Shown one piece after another: positions 47,697 through 58,400 of a DNA stretch of 64,000 nt. This DNA comes from Tetradesmus obliquus (taxonomy: Eukaryota; Chlorophyta; Chlorophyceae; Sphaeropleales; Scenedesmaceae): assembly GCA_030272155.1 (NCBI GenBank), contig CP126196.1, forward strand, positions 4,588,501-4,652,500. Direction: 5' to 3'. The position numbers and the translations under genes were made by a program. A model generated the notes under the pieces. That model did not search any database. It was not told where the DNA came from and saw only the letters and a list, made by a program, of their open reading frames with translations. Numbering within the stretch: position 1 is the stretch's first letter; every line of letters begins with the position of its first letter.

Positions 47697-48458
47697 GGTT
47701 AGGTGGTGGTTAGTGAAGTTGGATGCTGAAGTACCGGCGGTAGGTGGCGTGACTGGGCTGATGGCAGATGCAGCATGATGATGTGTGCTTTTTTAATATT
47801 CATGCGTGATGCTGCATGCTGAACTTGGCACTGAAGGCAGCTGTGAACTTGTGCTGTGACTGGTGCAGCGTTGGGCTCGCACGACAGGCACGCGCGGTCG
47901 CTGCTCGGTCAACGACATCTGGACACATTTAAAGTTGCTACGGGCACTTGCGAGTGACTTGTGATGCTTTGCAGACTGATCTAGTGGCCCTGGCCTTATC
48001 GCCAGCCTTGACAGTGTGCACGGAATTATGCGTTGTGACGCATCGAAACGAGTAACATGCATATCTGGTTACAATGCTTGATCACTAGCGGCAGCGGCTG
48101 ACTGTCCATCAACCTGGAACAATACAGGAACATCACAATGTAAATTTGCAGTACCCTGCTCTCTGCTGTGCGTACACCGCCTTGACACCAGCCTCTAACG
48201 ACTGACAGCAAACCATGATCAATTTCAGCACCGCTTGTCACTTGGAAGCACATCTACAAGGGCGACTCACGCCTGGAATCACGATGGCAGAGACGATAAA
48301 CTGAACCGAAGGTGCTATTTCGTTTTTAGTTGATACTAAATTAGTTATAGCTGTGCAGTGGACGCGTTCGTCGATGCAAGGCAGCGTACAGCACCATCAG
48401 CAGTAGGAGCAAGCTGTCCTGAGTGGTTCTACCTACACAACGAGGGGGCTTGAACAGC
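47697..48458. other. Intergenic region, no gene seen
   Basis: 3' flank of the oxygenase and promoter of the next gene, which is in the same direction. No structure beyond short T/A-rich patches near 47790 and 48310-48350. Confidence 0.5.
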
Positions 48459-48616
48459 ATGCAAGCATACCGGTACAGCAGCAGACACAGGTGGCGACCT
48501 CCGGCGTCGCTGGCAGTGCTGCTGTTGATGCTGGTGCTATCACTGCCCATCTGCAGCTCAGATGACCAGCACACCAGCACAGCACAGCAGCAGCAGTCAG
48601 CAGCAGTACAGCAAAA

Positions 48617-48648
<32 letters not shown>

Positions 48649-50815
48649 GCAAGCCTGGCCAATACATAAAGCGTCTCAGCAAGAAGCCTTGGGTGCAGTG
48701 TGTGCCATGTGCCAGGAACACATACGCTGCTGCAGGCAACAGCAGCTTTTGCAGGAAATGCCCCGCTCCATTCGCAAGCAAAGCAGGAGCGGCAAACTGC
48801 ACGCTGTGCGCACCAGGTGACGAGAAGCAAAGATTATGTATTTGAGGATGCTGCACCAGTAGCCTGTGGATTGTGCAGCAGGAAGGTGGCTGCTGCATGT
48901 CAGGCCAGGCACTGCTGATGTCCTAATGTCCCTGCTGATGCCAGCTGTCGCTGCTGTTTGCTATGTTGTGTTACATATGTTGCATGCGCTGTCCAGCCAC
49001 CTGCCAGGCTCAATGACAATGGCTGCTAGGCAGCTAGACAGCTAGGCAGCAAAGCGGCCGTGCAGCCATTCAGAGCCCGCCATGCAGCCACACTACTGCA
49101 GCAGGCCGTATTCTCAACTGCAGTTGGCCATATGGTGCTCTGCTGGAAACACAGCAGTCAGAGCCCAACACCAAGTGCTGCCGCACGCCATGCACACCTG
49201 CTGCATGCCGCAGGCCGCTGTTGTTATATTGGTCAAACATTAGTCAAACCTTGACACTAGCAGTGCCTGCTTCGTGCCCTGCAAACGTACTGCTGCAGGT
49301 CACGGCACCCGCAGCTGCACACCCTGCCCTGACGGCTGGTTCAGCCTCGGGTACTCAAGGTGGGGCCTTTTTTGATTCAGATTTAATTTGGATGTTACTT
49401 TAAGGGTTTATGTAAGCACATATTTGATGCACAGCCAGTAGTTTCAGCTAGCTCTAAAGCATAACCTGCTTGCCTGTCTTGCATGCACCGTTGCTCCTGC
49501 AGGCGCTGCTGCTTGCCATGCTGACATCACATTAAACACGTGTCTGCTACACAGCAGAGGCTCTCCTGCTTGCCCTTTGTCCTATTATTGCTATTGCTGC
49601 TGCTGCTGCTGCCTTCAGGCTCGGCTGCCAGCGCTGCAACTGCGCCGCAAGCTCCTGCCAGCAGCTCGGCTGCAGCCCGACAAGCGGCCGCTGCAAGTTC
49701 AGCAACACCCCAAACGGCATCACTTGCAGGACAGAGCTCGGATTCCAAGGAATCTGCAACAACGGCCGCTGCGGCTGCATTGCCAGGTCCTGCAAGGGGC
49801 AGTATCGTGGCAAATGTGGCGTGGATTTGCCAGATGGCTGTGGCGGCAGGATTACGTGTGCGGCTGCGGAGCAGTGCGCGGATGTGGCGGCAAACTGCAG
49901 CAGCAATGGTGTGCCTGGGGTGGTTGGCAGCTGCGGTTGCGTGCTGAGGAATTGCAGCTCACCAGAGTATGCAGGTGAGTGGGTGTTGTGGCAGCAATGC
50001 GAGTCGACCTTGTTGTGATGTTGCTTCAGTGTGGGTGACGCAGCCACAAGTGGCGGAGGCTGCTGCAGGGACTCCTTGCTGGCGCTATGCCACCCACTGT
50101 GTGCCCATTCTGCATGCTTGCTGGCTGTTCCCACTGTTCCCCCCTACGCATGCACTATCTCCTCCTGAGCATGCACTTTCTCTTTCTGTGTAGGCAAGTG
50201 TGGCACAGCACTTGATGACGGCTGCGGCGGCAAGATCATCTGTGCCTGCAGCGCTGGCGATGCGCCTGCATGCTCCGCAACTGCCCTGGGAGAGCTGGGC
50301 AGCTGCAGCTGCATTCCCCTGAGCTGCAACAGCACACAGTATGCCGGCAAGTGCGTGCGCAACGCCACAGGTGGGCGATGGCGCACACTTGATTTGATGC
50401 ATTCAATTCATCGCAGTGCGGTGTGTTGGCAAGTGCCTGTGCAACACAGCGGGTGGGTGTACAATGCAACAGGTGGGTGGTGATGTGCACGGCTTGGTAA
50501 TGGTGCAGTACAGCAAGCTTGAGTGCAGTGGCCATGGCTGCAGTGCAGGTACAGTGGGTGCTTCATCAGGTTGAGCTGCAACTGCCCGTAGTATGCCGTG
50601 GCGAGTGCATGTGCAACGCAACAGGTGGGTGGACAGTGTGTAACAGGGCGCTAGTGCAAGACAATGACACACCTGACTAGTGTGATGTTTGAGGCATGTG
50701 CAGCAAGCGGTGGGTGTTGCTGCGCACTGCACCCTGCACCCTTCAGTGTGCGGGCGAGTGCATGCGCAGCGCAAAACGTGGTTTTGTAACTCGATTTAAT
50801 GCTGCTGCTGCCGCC

Positions 50816-50848
<33 letters not shown>

Positions 50849-52938
50849 CCTCATGCTGCTGTCATGCAGATGGGTGTGGTGGCTTCATAGACTGTGGGGC
50901 TGCAGCGACGTGCAGCAGCGCTCGCGAGTACAGGCACCAGTGCGCACGGCAGGTGCGCTGAGTGGATGCAGCACACACCAATTGAGCAACGCGAATGGAA
51001 GCTGCATGCAGTGCGTCAGGTGCCAGATTGTGATGTAGTTTTTAGCTGCAAGTTGGCACTGCAGCATTACCGGCGCTGCAGTTTCCAATGCTGAAGTTGG
51101 CAATGCTGCAGCAAGCTGTGCCTGCTTATGAGGTGCGTTTGTACTTTTTGATGGTGCCTGCCCCATCCTGTCCTGTCTTGCCTGCAGGTCCCTGACCTTT
51201 GTGATGGCGGCTCCTCCTTTGTGATGGCGTATGACATTCTTTCATACAATGTGATAGCGGGTGTCCTGTGCTGTCCTCTGCTATCCTGTCCTGTCCTGTC
51301 CTATCCTGCCCTGTCGTGTCCTGCCCGCAGGTCCCTGACCTATGTGATGGCGGCTCCACTTTTGACTGCAGCTGCCCCTTTGCATCTGACACCTGCTCCC
51401 TGGCTGACGCTACAGCAGCAGCAGCAGTAGGATCCTGCAGAGGCACTGACGGGGCCTGTCATAACACGCCACCCCTGCCGGCATCTATTAACACAGCTGA
51501 CAGGGATGCTGTTGCAGCTGCCTTTGTGTCAAACTACCTCCCGTATCATGCTTGCTGGTCAAATCAGCTGCTGGATGGGCCTTATTCCCGCATGTGCTGC
51601 TTAGATCAGGCTTTCACTGCGAGCGGCAGTTTGAAAAGCTGTGCGCCGTTTCAAATTCCGCCAGGCTGGCAAGCTGAGGTGGCGCAGCTGGTCAACTTCT
51701 TCCGACTTGTGGCCGGAGTGCCGGCGGTCGAATTTTCAAACGCGGAAATGACAACTGCGGCGCTCGCGGCAGCACTGGCGATCGCTGCCAACCGCGCAGT
51801 GAATGCAACAGATCTGGCGGCGGGAGGGCAGTGCTATTCAGCTGCTGTGGCAGATACGATTTCGAGCAGCAATACAGCATTGGGAGCTGGCGGCGCACGT
51901 GCAGTTAGTGCGTATATGTTCGGTGGCGGTGGCGGGGCTGCAAGAACAACAGGAACAGCAGATGATGCCTCATTACGCCACCGCCGCTTGCTGCTGAACC
52001 CTGCCACACGAGTAATGGCCAGTGGTGATGCATTCACGTTTGCCCCAGGAGACCCTGATTTCAACATGTGGTGGCCCGCAAATGCGCTGCTGGCCGCACC
52101 AGCTCTCCAAAACATGTCTGGTGCAGTTCCTGATGGCCTAAAGTTTGTGGCGTGGCCGCCGGCAGGGTTTGTGCCGCATCTGCTGGCATTTCCCCGCTGG
52201 CATGTTACATTGGTGAAGGAGGTGCCAGCTGGCTTTTTGGATGCGAGTGTGTTTGTGGTGGCGGCTGCTGAGGGGAGTCAGGCCGGCGTGGAGGTGGTGT
52301 TTCGGGGAGCTGACACGCTGGTGTTTGAGCCAAAGCTGGGCACCAGGTGAGGTGCATTCAACACAATCGCCAGCAGTATCACTGCGCTGGTAGATGAGAT
52401 GCTGCGTATTGCGGTTGAGCATATTTCAGCAGACCTCGCTGCTGCTGGCAGACCATGTGAGCATGAGTCCTGGCGACAGGCTGGTGTGAAGAGGTTCTGC
52501 TGTCACAGCACAAGGCTTATAGCAGCAGCAGCAGCGGCAGCGACAGGGCTAGTAGTGGGATGCCCAAGGCTGAGCAGGGTAGGTCGGCAGCTGTGAGCAT
52601 GGTTGCAAACAAGCGTGTCACACAGCCTGCAAGTCACTGTGAGTCAACCGCTCGTCTTCCTTTCTCTGACACTCCTGTGCATGCTGCTGCTGCTGCTGTT
52701 GTATGTTGCATGTTGCAGAGACAAGCTCGGCTACATTGCTGCTCCAGCCAGTGACACCACATACACAGTCACAGTGCGCCACCCTGACACAGGTGTGACG
52801 TACCTGACCTACAGCGTCACACTTTTTGCGCCGGCTGGCAGTGAGTCTGCTCAGATTGATGTTCCATATGGCAATGCATCAACAGTGGTGAGGCAGCTGC
52901 CGCCAATCCAACTGGGGCCAGCTCCAATGATTCCCTAA
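48459..52938 (+). CDS. Secreted Cys-rich protein with C-terminal CAP-like domain
   Basis: Seven exons (48459-48816, 49299-49359, 49619-49974, 50194-50370, 50870-50952, 51331-52346, 52719-52938) join in phase to 756 residues. Residues ~13-33 are a strong signal peptide (S-L-A-V-L-L-L-M-L-V-L-S-L). Exon 1 ends and exon 2 continues with a TNFR/ephrin-receptor-like Cys pattern (C-V-P-C-A-R-N-T-Y...C-R-K-C). Exons 3-5 hold a repeated motif, G-K-C-G...D-G-C-G-G-x-I-x-C, seen three times. Exon 6 has a last Cys cluster, then a ~270-residue domain with L-V-N-F-F-R-L-V-A-G-V-P-A-V near its start and V-A-W-P-P-A-G-F-V-P with R-W near its end; this pair is typical of CAP/SCP-like proteins. The last exon is beta-rich with V-T-V-R-H-P. 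Likely cell-wall or extracellular. Exact disulphides and function unknown. Confidence 0.78.
50420..50780 (+). repeat. Donor-side array of exon 4 (Cys-rich gene)
   Basis: Three decayed copies of the last ~35 bp of exon 50194-50370 and its GTGGG donor, near 50425-50480, 50590-50635 and 50745-50775. Confidence 0.75.
51180..51330 (+). repeat. Acceptor copy of exon 6 and CCTGT-type pentamer tract
   Basis: 51189-51215 repeats the first bases of exon 51331-52346 after a CTGCAG acceptor. From ~51263 to 51326 a run of TGTCC/TATCC pentamers forms a long pyrimidine-rich tract that ends in the true acceptor. Confidence 0.85.
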
Positions 52939-55417
52939 TATAAAACAACGCTGACAACACTGGCTGCTGTTTGGCGCCATCAACGTGGTTACTACGTGGT
53001 ACAAACAAACCAGTCATTGTCTGGTACAGCTGGCGTGACATGCAGCTACGGCAATGGAAGCGACGAAGTCAGAGGCACATCCTGAGCCAGTTGCATGCAT
53101 CCTTTTGTATGGCACGACATCACTCACTGCGTGCATCACGGCACAAGGCATGAACACAGCATGCTACAATAACCGCAAGCAAAAAAACAGTTTGTTGTGA
53201 ATACAGAGCTATGGGTCAGCCTATCAAACATCACGATGAGTCCTGATTGGCTTCTGATCAGAAAAGGCGGCAGCAGCGGCAGCTGCTAAGCAGGTGAAAC
53301 ATGCATAGTTTGAAGAGACTTGCATGCATGGCATGTGGTGTGTTCTGATGCGTTGTTATGCTGGTGTGCACGCCTGCTGTGGTGATTCAGCAAGGCATCA
53401 TTGCAGTGAGGCATCCTGCCCTGCAGCTGAGGGTGCCATCTGCGCTGTCGGCATTGTTATATAACATATATGACAAACATGGTATGGCACTGCCGACCCC
53501 AGGTTGACAAATGAGTTGAAGGTGGGTGCATGCAAGCCAGGCAAGCCACATGAGCAGGCTCGTGATCTGCACGTTGCAGCAGGTTTGTACCATGACAATT
53601 GGGGTGTGCTTGTCAGCATGCAGCACCCGCTCACTGATTAAATCATCATCCTGGTGCATGCATGGCTGTGTATACATGCACCACTTGATCATGAAGCATG
53701 TACTACATCCCTAGTAGTAATGCTGAATATGCAGTGCCTTCCCCATGCCGTATGGCTGAATCATTGAGCTATCTCTGTCTGTGCTTGTTGGTCCACGCAT
53801 GTGTGCGCATACATGCATGCTGTGCTCATCCCAGAGCAGAAGACAGCACGGTGTGCTGGTTGTGTTTGAAGTTTTGCACACGTTTGGAAGCATCCACACC
53901 AATGCGTCATTGCACTTGCAGCAACCTCAAGGTGTGGCCTGCTACATGCGGTGCATGCTACAGCTGATGCATCTCTTGGACACTTGAAAGATTTGTCTGT
54001 TTCAGTTCATGTGTCTCCAAGTTGAATGGATTCAAGGCATGTTGCAACTTGTCAGCAGGCAGGCTTGGCCCCTGCCTGTCATCCAATGTTGTTTTGATTG
54101 TGATTGTGATCATCATGATTGTGATTTGTGAATTGTGATTGCTGTACAGTCCTGGCTATGGAGCCATGTGTAGCTTGTGCCTGCCTGTCTGCAGCAACAG
54201 TCACAAACTGCTGCGCCAGACAGTACAGCAGATGCTCCCCCCGGCTGCAGTGTGCAGTATGTTAGATGCTGGCAACGACAAAAACAGCATCCCTGTGGCT
54301 CACGCTGTTGCCCTGCTGCCTTTGCCCTTGGTGCCGCTTGGGCTGCTTCATGGCAGCAGCAGCATCAGATGCTTTCCAAAGTCATTGCTGCACTTGGCAA
54401 GGCAGTGTCCCTGATGCAGCGCCAGCGGACTCGGCTTTGCACAGATCAATCTTTGATACCGGCGTCATGAGAAATGCCGTGCTATGCAGGCAGTCACTCT
54501 CCCAGCTAGCCCTTAAGCGGGCTCATCCATTCCTGTAACACAGGGACTAGTACACGGCGTATCTGAAGTTCACACTCTGAATGTGCCAAGTGTCCTTTTA
54601 TGTTGCTGGTACTCAGTTGTCAGCAGTGTTGACTTCCTTCTTGGCTCCTGTGACATGCTTGTTTGTGTCATGCTGGTCGTGATATAACGCTGTAGCTAAG
54701 TTCTTGCCACAGGCTGGCAGAACCATTGCCGCGCGTGCGCCGCCTGAGCCGCTCAAGCTGAGCGCCGCTCTGCGGCAGACTCGCTGCTGCTGAACTTTCT
54801 GCCGCTGCACAGTCACAAACATAAAGTGAGATCTTCAAACGCAACTGAGGCCCTGAATGCACCTGACAGCGAGCTAATCCAACGGATCTTTACGTCCTGC
54901 AAAAACCAGCTGGGGTGTACTTGAAACCTGGTCAGCAGAAGTGTGAGCCTCCGGCAGCGTATCACTGCCTGCGCGGCTGGCAATGCCGCAACACCAAGAA
55001 GTTTTGCTGAAGATCTAAAACAAGCATTAAACAATCTCACGCTCTCGCCCCTCAGGGGCCCAACACATGTAGACAGCCAGCTTGGCGCTGGGTTGGGTTG
55101 TTTGCCTCGCTCATACGAGACGAGGTTTTTACCCAAACAAGTGCCTCATTGAATTGATGAACGTGAGCGCTTGGTGCTGTCACAAGATGGGCAGACAGAT
55201 TGTGTGTCGAACTTGCTAGCAGAGAGGCTGCAAGGACGTTACCGCTCCGTTACATATCTCTGATGATGGTATACAACGATCTTGGGTTAGCATTGATGCT
55301 GCAAACATGCATGGCACTTCGTACTCGTCAAACTGCTGCCCAACCCCTGACCCTGTCTCTCTGGCCGCTCCCGTTGCGCGCAACTCGCAGTGACGCATCA
55401 CCCACATCACAGTCAAC
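52939..55417. other. Intergenic region, no gene seen
   Basis: 3' flank of the Cys-rich gene and 5' flank of NRAMP. Simple TGATTG/TGTGAT sequence lies at 54085-54145. No supported exon. Confidence 0.5.
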
Positions 55418-58400
55418 ATGACAGGCTTTGCAGCAGCGCAAGACACGGCCAGCGTGTTGGACGTGGTGGTGCAGGATGCAGCAGCACCTGCCGCTGTGCC
55501 CTGCAAGGTCCCTGAAGCAGCACCAGCAGCTCCTGCAGGACCGGATTCAGCAGCAGCGGACGAGGAGGATGAGATGCTGTTGCAGACAGGGTGGCACACT
55601 GCGCGCTGCGCGCTGTCTCTGCCTGAGGCTCACGCAACCATCAAGGTTCCTGCAAAGCCCACTCCCTGGCGCATGCTGCTGGCGTTTGCAGGATGCGGCA
55701 CCATCATCTCTGTCGGATACATGTGAGCAAAGTTTATATAAGCAGCACCACCAGCAGTGTGGACAGGAGCAGGAAACTGGACTAGGGCAATACAAGGGCT
55801 ACAGCAGCGGACAGCCGAGGATGCTGTGAGCACAGTGGGTACCCGGCAGCCCCAGCTGAGGGCAATGACGCCTGCATCAGGGCAGTACAAGGGCTAACAG
55901 CAGTAGACCATAGTAAAAATAGTTCTCCTGGAAGCCATATCTTGTGGCATTGGAACCGTGCCTCACCTTGTGGAAAGACGGACAGCAGGGGATGCTGCCA
56001 GTCCTGGACCGGCAGCTCCTGCAGGACCACACAACGTGTCTTGTGCTTCTGGCTCTTACCCTCATGCCCGGCAGGCACTGCTGTGCCGTATGCTGCCACC
56101 CGCTCGCTGCATCCAACAGTGCCTGCTTGCGCTGCATCACCTGGCCCCACGCTTGCAGCCATCTAGCACCTCTGTAGCCTCCTGACGCCACCTGCTGCTG
56201 CATCCATGCTGCTGCTCTCACCTGTTCCTGCAGGGACCCCGGCAACTGGGCCACAGGCCTGGCAGGTGGTGCACGCTTCGGCTACAGTCTGCTGTTTGTC
56301 ATCCTGCTGAGCAGCATTGCAGCCATGTTTTTGCAGCACCTGGCGCTAAAGCTGGGCGTGGCCAGCGGCAGGGACCTGGCGCAGGCCTGCAGGGACGCCT
56401 ACCCAAGGTGCGTATGGCTGGTGCCTTGTACTAACTTCTCCTGCAGCGCTGTGCAGTCGGCTGGGCATGTAGCACACATCGCGTGGGCTTGTGTGCAGTT
56501 GCCCCTGTGCTGCACCACTTGTGTGGCCGTGTTTGTGCGTCACATCACATTTCAACTTGCTCTCCTGCCTGTTACTCCGCACATGCTGTGCGCAGGTGGG
56601 TCAACATCCCGCTGTGGATCATGGCCGAGATCGCCATCTGCGCGTGTGACCTGGCGGAGGTCATCGGCGCTGCCGTGGCGCTGCAGCTGCTGTTTGGCAT
56701 GCCGCTGTGGGCTGGCGTGCTGGTCACGATCGCTGACGTGGCGCTGGTGATGCTGCTGGAGGGACGCGGCTTCAGGTGGCTGGAGGGCTTTGTTATCCTG
56801 CTCATCCTGGTCATCTTCTCCTGGTGAGTGCTCTCTGCTGTTACGCGGAGGCAGATTTTTTTTACTGTTGAACATCGTATGGCAGCAGCTCAAGGTTGTA
56901 GTGTAAGCTGGCTGGGGTATTTTGTCATCCTGCTCATCCTGGTCATCTTCTCCTGGTGAGCGGTTGTTTTGAATTTGATTTTGTGCACTATTAACACTGT
57001 TAGGTATGGGAGGTGTGAAAGAAGGCAGTTGTCACTTCCTTGTTTGGCAGCAGCAAGGGCCAGGGTGTGTTTTGACTGCTGATGTGGCGCTGGTGATGCT
57101 GCTGGAGGGGCAGCTTTGTGTACGAGATGGCGCTGGCGCAGATGGCCTGCCACCTGGTTTCAACCGCCCTACTCTGCCTGCTACCTCCGCTTGCGGCTGC
57201 ACCTGTTGTTTGCAACTTTCTGTACGAGATAGCGCCGGCGCTGTTTCAGCACCTGTTCTTTCAAAAGTGCTGTTCAGGCTGCAATAAACAATCCTGGTGC
57301 TGCGCGCTGTGCCTGCTGCTGCAGCTTCGTGTACGAGATGGCGCTGGCGCAGCCGGCGTGGCCGGACGTGGGCCGCGGCCTGGTGCCCAGCCGATCTGTC
57401 ACCTGTTCTGCCATCCGCTAAACTCCTTACGCTTCTACTGCCTGCTACCTTCTCTGCTCTGCCTTTGTTGCAGCTTTGTGTACGAGATGGCGCTGGCGCA
57501 GCCGGCCTGGCTGGACGTGGGCCGCGGCCTGGTGCCCAGCCGCGAGCTGTTCACCAACCCCGACATGCTGTACATCGCCATAGGCATCATGGGCGCAACC
57601 GTCATGCCGCACAACCTGTGAGTATGTGTATGTGATTATGTTGAGGTGATGTTGTACAAGCAGGTGGTTTGCGCTGTTTGGTTGCGGTGTGGCACTGCTG
57701 TACATCACCATCGGCATCATGGGCGCAGCAGTCATGCCGCACAACCTGCGAGTGTGTATATGTACTGTGTTTTCTGTGCTCGGCAGGTAGTGTGTGCGCT
57801 GCTCCTGTGCGCTGTTTTTTTGCAGGCTGCTGTGGTCACCTGTATTTGGCACTAATCCATACTTGCATGCATTTGCGACAGCAGCACTGCTGTCACATCG
57901 CTTCTGCACACCGTGTGTTCTTTGTGGCTTGTGTTTTGTGTGCACAGCTACCTGCACTTGGCCGTCATGCAGGCGCGTGTTGTACAACTGACGCGTGATG
58001 CACAGCCGTGTGATATTGTGTTGTACAACGCGGGCTGGCCTGTGCACATAAGTATCTGCACTCTGCCGTCATCCAGACGCGCGCCTACGATTGCAGCCCG
58101 CAGGGCCGCATAGCATGCCTGGCAGCTGTATGTAGCTGCCTCACAGCGCGTGTGTTAAATGTCTTTTGTGCTCTGTTCACAGCTACCTTCACTCAGCCGT
58201 CATCCAGACGCGCGCCTACGACCGCAGCCCGCAGGACCGCAGCGCGTGGTGCGCATTGTGTGCAAACACCTGCACAGCTCCTCACACAGTGCGTGTTCTG
58301 TCTGCGTGGTGCTGCATGCTGTCTCTGCAGGTACCTGTACTCGGCCGTGATCCAGACGCGCGCCTACGACCGCAGCCCGCAGGGCCGCATAGCATGCCTG

